Shown: piece by piece, positions 1 to 8,829 of the stretch
How positions within the stretch are numbered: position 1 is the first letter of the stretch
How the letters are laid out: each line of letters starts with the position of its first letter
From: Streptomyces sp. RB17
GTDB taxonomy: Bacteria > Actinomycetota > Actinomycetes > Streptomycetales > Streptomycetaceae
DNA: 64,000 nucleotides
Direction of reading: 5' to 3'
Assembly: GCF_009604455.1 (NCBI RefSeq)
Contig: NZ_WEGL01000013.1
Location: 1 to 64,000 of the forward strand
Program-made: the position numbers and the translations under genes
The notes under the pieces: generated by a model
What the model was told of the DNA's origin: nothing
What the model saw: only the letters and a program-made list of their open reading frames with translations
Database searches by the model: none

Positions 1-133
1 CGGACGGCTCCCTCACCAGACTCCTATGCGGGCTCACAGCCCAAACATCAAGCGGCGTCGGCGGACAGCCCCTGTACCGATTTTCACGCCCGCGGGGCGT
101 CACCGCAGGTGAACGCTCGACTCCTATGGTTGG

Positions 134-1349
134 TCAAGCGCTGAGGAGCCACTTGCGGTAGGTGTCGGCGAAGGCGTCATCTCGGCGCAGGCCGCGCTCG
201 ATGTTGGAGATGACAGCGGGCCAGACCCCGAAGTGGTTCGCCACGGTGGTGAGGGTGATGTTCTTCGATTGCCGGGTCTGCCGCAGGTCCGCGGCATGGG
301 GCACCCGGACGGGGGTGGTCAGCAGCCGGAAGACCTCGCGGGCGATGGCGCGCTTGAGCAGCCGGATGATCTCGGTCTTGGTGCGACCGGCGTCGGTCTG
401 CCGGGCGACGTACTCGCGTGTGCGTTGGTCGTGGGCCGTCCCGGGTGAGTGCGATGCGGTACAAAGCCGCGTTGGCCGCGCGGTCGCCTCCGCGGGAGAG
501 CCTGTGCCGGTTGGTCTTCCCGCTCGAGGCCGGGACAGGGGCCGCACCGCACAGCGCGGCGAAGGACGCTTGCGTGCGCAGTCGTTCCGGGTTCGCTCCT
601 GCTGTGATCAGCAGCTGGGCGGCGGTGTCCGTGCCCACGCCGTAGGCGGCACGCAGGCCGGGACCGAGTCCGGTGACCAGCTTGTCCAACTCCGCGGTCA
701 GAGCCGTGTGCTCCTCGGTCAGGCTCTGGACGCGCCGGGCCAGCGTGCGCAGCGCGGTCAGGAGCGCGGTGTTCTCATGATCGGTGGCTGGCCGGATCTG
801 GGCCGGCGCAGCGATGCGCTTGTCACCAGGCTGTGCCGGGTACTTGATGCGGATCGGGTCGGGCGCGGTGACCAGCAGGTGTGTGATCTGGTTGAGCGCC
901 GCGGTGCGTGCCTTGACTGCGGAGCGAGCGGCGGTCTGCAGGGCGCGTATGCCGTCGACCGCGCTGTCCTTGGGAGCGCTGGTCGCCCGCCCTGAGACGA
1001 CGGCGCGGGCCGCGGCGTAGGCGTCGATCGGGTCGGACTTGCCGATCCTGCGACGTTCGGCTGTGTCGGGCCGGTTGACCTCGACGACGGTCAGGCCGGC
1101 CTGCCGGGCGGCGCGTGTGAAGCCCGCTCCGTAGGAGGATGTGCCCTCCACACCGACGGCGGTGACGGTGCCGTGGGCCTGCAAGAAGCCAATCGCGGCG
1201 GCGTACCCGGCAGCCTTCGTGGGGAATTCGGCGTCGTCGAGGTGTCCGCCCCGATCGGTGACCACGGCAACGTGGAGGGTGCTGGAGTGGGAGTCCACCC
1301 CGCTGACAACTAACTCGTCCGGGAGGTCTGCAGAGGCCGTGCCTGTCAT
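134..1349 (-). pseudogene. IS110-family DEDD transposase, frameshifted
   Basis: This is an RNase H-like transposase of the IS110/IS116 family. Reading from ATG at 1349 (AAGGAAGG sits just upstream), the N-terminal DEDD_Tnp domain shows GVDSH, VGVEG and KSDPIDAYAAA, and the C-terminal Transposase_20 domain shows AAYGVGTDTAAQLL and PVPASSGKTNRHRL with the conserved serine. After YRIALTR (about position 443) the frame is lost. Homology continues in another minus frame as AHDQRTREYVARQT down to the stop at 134-136. One extra G in the GGG run of cccggg explains the shift. The tail carries a helix-turn-helix-like stretch (VANHFGVWPAVISNIERG), which I recall from other Streptomyces IS110 proteins. 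Programmed frameshifting is possible but is not typical of this family, so I call it a pseudogene. Confidence 0.8.
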
Positions 1350-1620
1350 GCTGGAGGAGCCTTCCTTGCCGAAGGTAGCTCCGGCCGGACTGGCAGACAG
1401 GACAGTCATGGGGCCTCTGGCCAGGCTCCTATTAGGTCATGCTCTGCCCGGCCGGAGCCCTGGGAACTGGGCCCGGCGGCCGGACAGATCAATGCAAGGA
1501 CAGTCCAGCAGGACGTCAGTCAGTGATCGGGTCACGGCCACCGGGGACCCGCGTATCACTATGACTGTCAGTGATGCGCGCTACGGTGGCCGCGTCGCTG
1601 GGAACCCCGATTGACGTCAA
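1350..1620 (-). ncRNA. Candidate IS110 bridge-RNA (left-end) region
   Basis: This is the noncoding stretch directly 5' of the transposase start. In characterised IS110-group elements this end encodes the structured bridge RNA that pairs with donor and target DNA. It contains a perfect 11-bp inverted repeat, gctccggccgg at 1378-1388 and ccggccggagc at 1448-1458, and short repeats of gtcagtgat near 1518-1575. The location is suggestive, but no covariance model was applied and the exact RNA is not defined. There is no supported gene here. Confidence 0.25.
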
Positions 1621-1665
1621 AGTATCTGTCGCATAAGCCGCTTGGAGTGAACTGCCCCGTCATCT

Positions 1666-1815
1666 CGATCCCGAGACCGCCAAGGCCAACATGATCGCCA
1701 AGGGGGCCTGGCCCGTATCGGTGTGACCTTTCAACGACAAGCCCTGGCTGAGCGTCTGCATGGAGTGCGGTGAGTTCGTCACGCCGATCTACCGCAACGT
1801 GATGCGGCCGGGCCG
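1666..1815 (+). pseudogene. Zinc-ribbon protein remnant
   Basis: One frame reads LDPETAKANMIAKGAWP, is broken by a stop and a small frame change, then continues FNDKPWLSVCMECGEFVTPIYRNVMRPG. The pattern A-x-x-x-M-x-x-x-G, then KPW-x-x-x-C-x-x-CG, then V-(S/T)-P-x-Y-x-N resembles the repeat unit of treble-clef/zinc-ribbon proteins common in Streptomyces accessory DNA. Only about one repeat survives, with no start, so it is a decayed fragment. The assignment rests on pattern memory alone. Confidence 0.35.
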
Positions 1816-2100
1816 TGGAACACGTCGTCGAACCGCGCCGCGTAATCCTCCAACGGACTCGGCGCTGGCGGACACAGGCGGCGCGCAGTCATCGCCGACC
1901 TCCAGCACGCGACGGAACCCTGTTTCTCCCCACACGCCCGCCGCATGCCGCTGTCAAGCCTATTTTGGCAAACTACCGGTAGGCGGGGCTGCTCTTGGCG
2001 TTCGCACGTTGATGAAGCGATCCGGCGCAGTTTCGCTATAGTGTTCTTGGTATTGTCGTTCCGAGTATGGAGCGACGCTAGCCTGGGAGGCGGCCGAGCT

Positions 2101-2956
2101 GTGTTGGAACCACTCGACGCCCAGTATTATCAGTCGCTGCGAGTAGACATAGACGACTCATCCCTGGATAAGCACTCCACCAGCGAAATTGTGTTCTTTG
2201 ATCCAAGGAAGACAGTCATTGGACGGCTCCGTTTCCGTACCTGCAATGATTGTCATGAAGGACGGGTCATGGACGTCTGGATCCTTGATAGGTGGCAGGG
2301 TCAGGGACTCGGCCGTGAACTTGTCCATATCCTCCTGGGGCTTGGAAGCGGCGCTGGATCGCATCGAGGACGCGATCACTCACATCGATCAGTTTCCTCG
2401 GGTAAGCGTGAAGCTTTGGGTGGTCGCGGCCGACGACGGGGTCAGCCTGCTCCCGTTCTTCATACAGCGCAAAAGGCTGATCGTCGACCGACTCAACGAG
2501 CTCCGCAGCGAGCAGAAGATCTCTGACTTGCGCGAACTGATCGATCGTCTGCCACCGGGCGAGCAACAGCGAGCGCTCGCTGACCAGTTGGATGCTCTGG
2601 AGCGGCAGTCTGTTGAGTCGGAGGCTGCGGCGCGGGCAGTGGCCTCGGAGGAGAGCGCCCTGCAGTTCCAACGTGAGCGTGACCTGGCGTTCCTGAAAAT
2701 CCAATTGTCTGAGCGAAGGTGGTCCTACCGCTCGAAGCTGCTCGCCCGCGACGCGATCGCGCCGATGGTCGGCGCATTTCTTCTTATCGGGCTGGCGGTC
2801 ACTCTGGTCGTGGCGATGTTCCTAGGCACTGCCGTGTCTGAGCTGCTCAGCAATAGCTTCCTGATCGTCTTGGGTTACTTCTTCGGCCAGACGACAGAAC
2901 GCCGGAGCCGACCCGAGGAGCAAGATGAACCGGGTCCGGGAGACATCAGGATCTAG
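2101..2956 (+). pseudogene. GNAT acetyltransferase-like membrane protein, single frameshift
   Basis: From GTG at 2101 (GGGAGG at 2085-2090) the frame gives a GNAT-like N-terminus, including the acetyl-CoA-binding pattern RWQGQGLGRELV. At the GGGG run 2337-2340 the good reading moves by one base. Removing one G joins it to a frame that carries a GNAT-type ending (AADDGVSLLPFF), a charged coiled coil, a transmembrane helix (MVGAFLLIGLAVTLVVAMFLG) and a second hydrophobic segment before the stop at 2954-2956. The intact protein would be about 285 residues. Either it is a fresh pseudogene or the run holds a sequencing error. The frame before the run in the downstream reading does not look coding. 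Confidence 0.5.
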
Positions 2957-3086
2957 GGCACGTCGATCGCTCGCCCGTAGCGGCCGGCGTTGCGGAGGCA
3001 GTCCCGACGGAGGCGACGGCTGCGCCGCCGGCCATGATGCCCGCAGCTATACCGGTAGCCACGGTGCGTGTGAATCGACGTCGCAT
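2946..3086 (-). CDS. Small secreted peptide, possibly truncated
   Basis: A 46-residue frame begins at ATG 3084-3086, seven bases after a strong Shine-Dalgarno sequence (AAGGAGAG). It encodes MRRRFTRTVATGIAAGIMAG followed by an Ala/Gly-rich stretch and an A-x-A site (TASA). That is a textbook Sec signal peptide of about 33 residues with only about 13 residues after it. It overlaps the 3' end of the upstream plus-strand gene by 11 bp. It could be a short secreted peptide, or the 5' stub of a secreted protein whose body was lost. No function is assigned. Confidence 0.45.
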   Translation of the reverse strand: MRRRFTRTVATGIAAGIMAGGAAVASVGTASATPAATGERSTCPRS

Positions 3087-3420
3087 AGCGGCTCTCTCCT
3101 TCCGCTTTGGCATCAGTGCCTCACTTCATTCTCTCTGGCCCCCCTACTAGTGCTCCTGCCGGACTTCGGGATCTCGTTGGGTGGGGGAGCGGACTCACCC
3201 AACCCGGGCGGGACGGTCGCCGTTCCGGGGGCGGAACGGACGGAAAATCCTGATGTCCCGGCCGGATCACCCACCTCGAAGCGGCCCTCGACACCGTGAA
3301 GGCGTTCCTCCGGTTTCCTGCGCTGCTACGGAGAGCGATGTCACTGGGCGCCGAGCACACCGGGACGGGGTCCGTCGACAGATGTGATCCCTGCTCTGCC
3401 AACTCCGTGGTGCTCCGCGC
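3087..3420. other. Intergenic, no supported gene
   Basis: This contains the ribosome binding site of the minus-strand small secreted peptide at its left end and otherwise only noise frames. The right end leads into the MerR-type promoter. I see no convincing gene or RNA. Confidence 0.5.
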
Positions 3421-3451
3421 TTGACTTGGAGCGCTCCAAGTTATCGATACT
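3421..3451 (+). promoter_or_regulatory. MerR-type promoter with operator dyad, leaderless
   Basis: TTGACT at 3421-3426 and GATACT at 3446-3451 are separated by 19 bp, the elongated spacing typical of MerR-regulated promoters. A perfect 18-bp palindrome (acttggagcgctccaagt, 3424-3441) fills the spacer. The start codon of the downstream MerR gene lies 7 bases after the -10 box, so the transcript should begin at or next to the ATG. This points to autoregulation by the adjacent regulator. Confidence 0.75.
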
Positions 3452-3457
3452 CGAATC

Positions 3458-3937
3458 ATGAACGAGGCACGAGCACTCCGAGGGCGGCACACCGAGGAGT
3501 CCGCGACGGACAGGGTCCTGAGCGTTCAGGAGGTCTCCCGGATCACCGGGCTGAGCGGCTGGACGCTGCGGTACTACGAGAAGATCGGCTTGATCGACCC
3601 CATCGCCCGGGATGCCTCCAGCGGCCATCGCGCCTACACCCGTACCGACCTGGCCCGCATCGAATCGCTGGCGCACCTGCGGGCCGCGGGGCTGGCGATC
3701 GAGGAGATGCGTGCGCTGATGGCGGCGCGCGGGCACGCGCCCGAGACCGTCGCTATGAAGATCGGGATGCTCGCTGCCCACGGCGAGGCGCTGGAGGAGG
3801 AGATGCGGCGCCTGGCCGCCCGCAAGCACTACATCGACAACCGGGTCGGCTACTGGCGTGCCGTCCAGGCCGGTGACGACGCCGAGGCCGAACGCCTGGA
3901 GGCCCAAGGCCAACTTCTCGGTGAGCAGTTGAGCTGA
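3458..3937 (+). CDS. MerR-family transcriptional regulator
   Basis: This 159-residue regulator has an N-terminal MerR winged-helix domain (about residues 22-90: LSVQEVSRITGLSGWTLRYY, EKIGLIDP, HRAYTRTDLARIESL) followed by a long dimerisation helix (AHGEALEEEMRRLAARKHYI). It lacks the paired cysteines of the metal sensors, so a small-molecule or other signal is more likely. No Shine-Dalgarno is visible, and the promoter places transcription start at the ATG, consistent with leaderless translation. The operator in its own promoter suggests autoregulation. The MFS exporter starts 127 bp downstream in the same direction and is the probable target, a common MerR-efflux arrangement. Confidence 0.88.
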   Translation: MNEARALRGRHTEESATDRVLSVQEVSRITGLSGWTLRYYEKIGLIDPIARDASSGHRAYTRTDLARIESLAHLRAAGLAIEEMRALMAARGHAPETVAMKIGMLAAHGEALEEEMRRLAARKHYIDNRVGYWRAVQAGDDAEAERLEAQGQLLGEQLS

Positions 3938-4064
3938 CCTTTGGCGTCCGGGACCCGGTCCGGCCGCTGCGAACCCCTCCATCGGCAGGCCCTCGACCGC
4001 CCTGCCTGATTCCCGACCACCCGCTTCCGCGCCCCGCTGCCGGAAGCCGTTCAAGGATACTGTC

Positions 4065-5549
4065 ATGCTCATAACAAACGCGGACCGGGTCGGGCGCCCG
4101 ACCGGCCCCTGGAAGGTGTTCGCCCTGGTGGCGACCGCGCAGTTCATGGTGGTGCTGGACACCGCGATCATCAATGTCGCCCTGCCGGTCATCAAGCGCG
4201 ATCTGGACTTCGGTGACAGCACCATCCAGTGGGTCGTCACCGCCTACGTCCTGGCATTCGGCGGCTTCCTGCTGCTGGGCGGGCGACTGGCCGACCTGCT
4301 CGGCCGGCGCCGCACGCTGCTCATGGGGATGGCGGCCTTCACCGTGGTCTCGCTCCTGATCGGAGTGAACTCCTCTGTGCCGCTGCTCATTGTGCTGCGC
4401 GGACTGCAGGGCCTGGCTGCCGCCGTGATGTCCCCCGCTGCCTTGTCCACGGTCCTGACCCAGTTCCCTGAAGGGCACGAGCGCTCCCGTGCACTGGGCT
4501 TCTGGTCCATGGTCGCCACCGGCGGAGCAGCCGTCGGCCTCCTCCTGGGCGGCGTACTCACCCAGTACGCCGGCTGGCGCTGGAACTTCTTCATCAACGT
4601 CCCTGTCGGGGTGATCGTCCTCGCGCTCGTACCCCGCCTCGTCCCCGACCACCGACCCGGAAGCCGGGACCGCAGGGGCCTTCCGGATGCTCCCGGCGCG
4701 GTACTGGCCACCGCCGGGCTAATGGCGGGCGTCTTCGCCTTCAGCCAGGCGCCCGAGTGGGGCTGGGCCAACCCGCTCACCCTCATCTGCTTCGCGGCCT
4801 GTGTAATCCTGCTCGCCGCCTTCGTTTTCAACGAGCGCCGTGCCGCCGATCCACTGGTGGACCTCGGGATCTTCACGATCCGCAACGTCTCGGGCGCCAA
4901 CGGCATGATGGCAACGGTCTTCGCCGGCAACCTGGGCATGTTCTTCCTGCTCACCCTGTACATGCAGGACATCGAGCACTACAGCGCCATCCGCACAGGG
5001 CTGGCATTCCTGCCCTTCCCTGTCATCCTGGGCCTGGTCTCCACCCGGATGGCGGGCCTGGTCCGCCGCTTCGGCTTCCGCCGCTTCCTGATCATGGGGC
5101 CCGTCCTCGTCATCATCGGCATGCTGTGGGTCAGCTTCCTTCCCGTCCACGGCAGTTACGCCGTCCACGTGCTGCCAGGACTGCTGGTGATGCCACTGGG
5201 CTACGGCATGAGCTTCGCCCCCATGTACGCCGCCGCCACCGCCGGCACCCCTCAGCGCTTCGCCGGTGTCACCTCTGGCCTGATCGCCACCTCACAGCAG
5301 GCGGGCGGCGCACTCGGCCTGGCCGTCATCTCCGGCACCGCCGGCACCGTGACCGCCTCGCTCACCCACGACGCCCTGCCACAGGCCCTGACCTCCGGCT
5401 ACAACGTGGCCATGGCCGTCGCAGCTGGCATCACCGCAATCGCCGGGCTGCTCGCGGCCCTCGTGATCCGCACGCCCCGCCGCGCGGACACACCGGTTGA
5501 ACCATCCGTCCCCGGACCCAGCCCCCAACCCGCATCCACCTGTTCCTGA
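4065..5549 (+). CDS. MFS drug exporter, DHA2 (EmrB/QacA) type
   Basis: This 494-residue integral membrane protein has a hydrophobicity pattern fitting the 14-helix DHA2 family of proton-driven multidrug antiporters. Diagnostic pieces are the N-terminal FMVVLDTAIINVALPVI (motif D1 with its membrane aspartate), motif A LGGRLADLLGRRR in loop 2-3, and motif C-like GGAAVGLLLGGVLTQYAGWR in helix 5. A weak AAGGA precedes the ATG. It follows the MerR gene and is probably controlled with it. The substrate cannot be read from sequence. The end is proline-rich and appears complete. Confidence 0.9.
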   Translation: MLITNADRVGRPTGPWKVFALVATAQFMVVLDTAIINVALPVIKRDLDFGDSTIQWVVTAYVLAFGGFLLLGGRLADLLGRRRTLLMGMAAFTVVSLLIGVNSSVPLLIVLRGLQGLAAAVMSPAALSTVLTQFPEGHERSRALGFWSMVATGGAAVGLLLGGVLTQYAGWRWNFFINVPVGVIVLALVPRLVPDHRPGSRDRRGLPDAPGAVLATAGLMAGVFAFSQAPEWGWANPLTLICFAACVILLAAFVFNERRAADPLVDLGIFTIRNVSGANGMMATVFAGNLGMFFLLTLYMQDIEHYSAIRTGLAFLPFPVILGLVSTRMAGLVRRFGFRRFLIMGPVLVIIGMLWVSFLPVHGSYAVHVLPGLLVMPLGYGMSFAPMYAAATAGTPQRFAGVTSGLIATSQQAGGALGLAVISGTAGTVTASLTHDALPQALTSGYNVAMAVAAGITAIAGLLAALVIRTPRRADTPVEPSVPGPSPQPASTCS

Positions 5550-6252
5550 CCGACCATCCCACTTCGGCCGCCCCGACCCACCCAGCACTCAGGCCACCAG
5601 GACCGTCGCCTGCCATGATCAAGCGACCGCAAAGCAAGGGGCGGCCCGGCAACCCCGGTGGGGCGCTGTCAGCCTGCCCCACACGCCCTCCCCAGAACGG
5701 GAGGGCCTACTGCCCAACGGGACACGGCGCTGTCTGTCCACGCTCAGTGTCCGGAGAGCGTGTGGGAAACACAGGACCACGTGACCAGGACATCTGCCTC
5801 GACGGACTGCCGGAGCACAGCAGAACTGCGGTGTGTGCGGCACCTGATGCGGGAGGCAGCCGAGATGGACATCATCGGGGCGGGTCGACCACGACATTGC
5901 GACGGCAATCTGGCCCGACGAATTCCAGTGCCCACCGAGAGAGGAGCGTTCGGAGAGCCCGAAAGTCTGGGCGCGCCTCGGAGTCAGCTCCTCGGCTGGG
6001 CCGCAGAGTCGCCGGAAGGACAAGCCCCGCCTGGTCGGGTAGCGTGAAAGGGCGCCGAGGGTATCGGTCGCCCCGCGTTTATTCGGACGGCGCGGGGAGA
6101 AGGCGGACAATCGTCGGGGAGATCATTGCACCCCGAACCCAATCGCGCTGTTACCGCGTTGGATAGTCCGCGATGAAGAAACGTGGGGCGTGCCCCGAAG
6201 GCGATCCTGTACGGCGCGCTTGTCACCCGGACACCAGCTAAAGGGGCCACTT
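5550..6252. other. Intergenic, no supported gene
   Basis: About 700 bp between the exporter and the hydrolase operon. The open frames here have no recognisable domains or good ribosome binding sites. An AAGGGG sequence at 6241-6246 belongs to the next gene. No convincing terminator or RNA was seen. Confidence 0.5.
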
Positions 6253-7080
6253 ATGCCTTTCCTCACGACCCGGGACAAGACGGAGATCTTCTACAAGGAC
6301 TGGGGCAGCGGGCAGCCCGTCGTCTTCAGCCATGGCTGGCCCCTCAACGGTGACGCCTGGGACCCACAGGCCAAGCTGATGGCGGACAACGGCTTCCGCT
6401 CCGTCGTGCACGACCGGCGCGGCCACGGGCGGTCGAGCCAGCCGTGGGCAGGCAACGATCTCGACACCTACGCCGACGACCTCTCGGAGCTGATCGAGTC
6501 CCTCGACCTGCGCGACGTCATCCTGGTCGGTCACTCGACGGGCGGCGGCGAGGTCGCCCGCTACATCGGTCGCCACGGCACTTCCCGCGTCGCCAAGGCC
6601 CTGCTCCAGAGCGCCATTCCGCCCCTAATGCTCAAGACAAAGGCCAATCCCGATGGGCTGCCCATCGAGGTCTTCGACGAGATCAGGGCCGGTATAACCG
6701 GTGACAGGTCGCAATACTATGAGGACCTCAGCGCCCCCTTCTACGGCGCAAACCGCCCGGGAAATCAGGTCACTCAGGGCACGCGCGACGCCTTCTGGAT
6801 GTGGTGCATGCAGGTGGGCATCAAAGGCTCCTACGACTGCGTGCGGGCCTTCTCCGAGACCGACCTCACCGAGGACCTCCGTGCGTTCGACATCCCCACG
6901 CTCATCGTGCACGGCGACGACGACCAGATCGTGCCCATCATCGCTGCTGGCGACAAGTCGTCCAAGATCGTCAAGGACAATACCTTCAAGGTGTACGAAG
7001 GCGCCCCACACGGTCTGGCGATGGTGGATCCCTACAAGGACAGATTCAACGAGGACCTCCTTGCCTTCGCGCGGGGATAA
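6253..7080 (+). CDS. Alpha/beta hydrolase, non-heme chloroperoxidase type
   Basis: This 275-residue protein matches the length and motifs of cofactor-free haloperoxidases/perhydrolases of the alpha/beta-hydrolase fold. The nucleophile elbow GHSTGG places the catalytic serine at residue 95. The acid is in HGDDDQIVP (about Asp224) and the histidine in GAPHGL (His253). The N-terminal SHGWPLNGDAW supplies the oxyanion loop, and DRRGHGRSSQPW is typical of this subfamily. An upstream in-frame start exists at 6190, but ATG 6253 has an AAGGGG ribosome site and matches the family N-terminus. The next gene starts 18 bp later behind its own GGGAGAGGAA, suggesting one operon. These enzymes form peracids or hydrolyse esters; the natural substrate is unknown. 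Confidence 0.88.
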   Translation: MPFLTTRDKTEIFYKDWGSGQPVVFSHGWPLNGDAWDPQAKLMADNGFRSVVHDRRGHGRSSQPWAGNDLDTYADDLSELIESLDLRDVILVGHSTGGGEVARYIGRHGTSRVAKALLQSAIPPLMLKTKANPDGLPIEVFDEIRAGITGDRSQYYEDLSAPFYGANRPGNQVTQGTRDAFWMWCMQVGIKGSYDCVRAFSETDLTEDLRAFDIPTLIVHGDDDQIVPIIAAGDKSSKIVKDNTFKVYEGAPHGLAMVDPYKDRFNEDLLAFARG

Positions 7081-7098
7081 GGGAGAGGAACTTCCATC

Positions 7099-8154
7099 AT
7101 GAAACGGGAGATGAACACCCCAAGGAAGGCGGCGATCGCCGCGGTTCTGGCGGCGTGCTCCCTGGGCGCGCCACCCACGCTTGCATCGGGTAGTACTCCG
7201 CCGCCCAGCGTGCAGGAAACCCCCTACCGTGTGAACAACGCCGCAGGCGCTCCACCCACGCTTGCACCGGGTAGTACTCCGCCACCCAGCCCGCAGAAAC
7301 AGCAGAAAAACCCTTACGTTGTGCTCAACGCCGCCGCAGCCCGGGACCCCATCACCGTGACGCCTCTTCGGGGCGGCGTGTACCTGTTCCAGGGGTCAGG
7401 CGGAAACATCGGCGTGCTGCCGAGCAAGGACGGCGCCTTCATGGTGGACGCCGGCATCGCCGTTTCTCGCCAGAAGATGGAAAGCGCCCTGCACAAGCTC
7501 GGGGCTTCCCGCATCAGGTACCTGATGAACACTCATTGGCATTTCGACCACACGGGCGGAAACAGCTGGGTCCACGAGCATGGGGCAGAGATCATCGCCA
7601 CCCCCAATACCCTGCGCAACCTGAGCAAGACCATCCGGGTGGCGGAATGGGCGCACACCTTCACCCCAGTCCCTGCCGCCGCTCGACCGACCGTGACCGT
7701 CGCCTCCGAGAAGACGTTCACCGTCGGTGGACAGCCGGTGCGGCTGCGTCCCTACAGCCCCGCCCACACCGACGGCGACCTCTCCGCCGATTTCACCAGG
7801 GCGGACGTGCTGTTCACCGGCGACACCTTTTGGAACGATCTCTACCCGTTCATCGACCACGAGACCGGCGGCAGCATCGACGGGATGATCCGGGCTGCGA
7901 ACCAGAACATCGCGATGGTGAGGGACGGCACGATCGTGGTTCCCGGGCATGGGCCGGTCGGAAGGCGCGCCGATCTGGTGGAGTACCGCAATATGCTCGT
8001 CGGCATTCGCAACCGCGTCGCCGACCTCAAGAGGAGAGGCCTTACGGTTGAACAGACCATTGCGGCCAAGCCCACCCAGCCCTTCGACGCCAAGTGGGGG
8101 CAGGGGATCATCGGCCCGGACCTCTTCACCAAGCTCGTCTATCTCGGCGTGTGA
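7099..8154 (+). CDS. Exported metallo-beta-lactamase-fold hydrolase
   Basis: This 351-residue protein has an export signal with a possible lipobox (AAVLAACS), a proline-rich spacer, and an MBL domain from about residue 90. Zinc ligands are visible as NTHWHFDHTGG (HxHxDH), AHTDGD, FTGDTF and a late PGHGPVG. The arrangement resembles MBL enzymes annotated as Zn-dependent glyoxylase-like or subclass B3-like hydrolases; antibiotic hydrolysis is not implied. It lies immediately after the chloroperoxidase-like gene, with GGGAGAGGAA as its ribosome site, so the two are probably co-transcribed. The spacer contains an obvious tandem duplication. It should act outside the membrane. Confidence 0.82.
   Translation: MKREMNTPRKAAIAAVLAACSLGAPPTLASGSTPPPSVQETPYRVNNAAGAPPTLAPGSTPPPSPQKQQKNPYVVLNAAAARDPITVTPLRGGVYLFQGSGGNIGVLPSKDGAFMVDAGIAVSRQKMESALHKLGASRIRYLMNTHWHFDHTGGNSWVHEHGAEIIATPNTLRNLSKTIRVAEWAHTFTPVPAAARPTVTVASEKTFTVGGQPVRLRPYSPAHTDGDLSADFTRADVLFTGDTFWNDLYPFIDHETGGSIDGMIRAANQNIAMVRDGTIVVPGHGPVGRRADLVEYRNMLVGIRNRVADLKRRGLTVEQTIAAKPTQPFDAKWGQGIIGPDLFTKLVYLGV
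7165..7335 (+). repeat. Tandem duplication in the MBL protein spacer
   Basis: Two adjacent copies of an 81-90 bp unit, 7165-7245 and 7246-7335, encode GAPPTLASGSTPPPS...NNAA and GAPPTLAPGSTPPPS...LNAA. They are nearly identical in the first 45 bases. The duplication is in frame and lengthens the linker between the export signal and the MBL domain. Confidence 0.8.
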
Positions 8155-8217
8155 GATACGTCAGTCGGTGGGAGCGCCAATGCGCAGCGAAGCTCAATCG
8201 GAGCTTGCTCAGCTCTC

Positions 8218-8800
8218 TCAACGTAGTGTGGCCTGCGACGTTCCATGAACGCTTGCGTCCCCGTCGGCCAGCTCTTCGTAGTGGGTTCGCATGCCCTGAG
8301 GTGACCGGAAAATCATCTGGCGGAGTATCAGGGGATTGTTCTTCATCCGGTTCCTGCGGGGCATGTTGGCGTAGCTGCCGCGCAAGAGCTGCTGGAGCAT
8401 CGCCGATCACGCCGGGGAGAGCAGCCCGGACGGAATGCAGCACCTGTGCGAGGATCTGCGTGCGCTCCTCGTCGACGAGTATCTGGCAGTCGAGTTCCAT
8501 AAGGCCCATGTCGGGGTGCTGGATCCGCCTGCGTCTGCTGCGCATCACCCCCACCACAGGCAGATGTCACAGGGCCTCGAATTTCGGGGATCGACCGTAG
8601 CAGCCGTCTGACCAGGTCCTTCGCCTGCGCGTCGTCTCGGCGGACGGCTGCGGCCCGCAAGTCGGCGACGAGCGCCCGGGACTCCGTCGCGTGATCCTGA
8701 ACCGGGTACCCGGCCCGGGCGCGGGGATCGGTGAACCATCGGTATGACCACCGTGCCCGCGGCACGCGCAGCCGGGTGAGATCGCCGAAGATTGAAGAGC
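8218..8800 (-). pseudogene. MmyB-like XRE regulator relic
   Basis: Broken minus-strand frames retain pieces of the MmyB-like ligand-binding domain that follows an XRE helix-turn-helix in many Streptomyces regulators. Seen are RYRWFTDPRARAGYPVQDHA-like sequence and SRALVADLRAAA (about 8640-8760), then in another frame RIQHPDMGLMELDCQILVDE (about 8460-8550), matching the family pattern H-P-x-x-G-x-x-x-L-x-C-x-x-L. The helix-turn-helix half is absent. A further 60-codon minus frame at 8218-8400 has coding-like base use but no recognisable family. The 5' end was probably lost where the phosphatase gene now begins. Confidence 0.45.
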
Positions 8801-8829
8801 CTGTTGTGTTATGTGTCAGGGAGCCCCAG

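Larger units (their letters stand above)
119..1620 (-). mobile_element. IS110-family insertion sequence, ends approximate
   Basis: The transposase reading frame and its flanking noncoding DNA define an IS110-type element of roughly 1.4-1.5 kb on the minus strand. IS110 elements usually lack terminal inverted repeats, so the ends cannot be fixed from sequence alone and these bounds are estimates. A 10-bp sequence gactcctatg occurs at 19-28 and again at 119-128, and its core ctcctat recurs at 1426-1432; one of these may be a recombination core. The interrupted transposase implies the copy cannot move by itself. Confidence 0.5.

Noticed and set aside
162..995. 277-codon plus-strand frame opposite the IS110 transposase
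   Set aside because: Shadow of the transposase; no ribosome site or motif.
5615..6166. Open frames in the gap between the exporter and the hydrolase
   Set aside because: Several overlapping frames on both strands with no domain, poor ribosome sites and arginine-rich noise composition.
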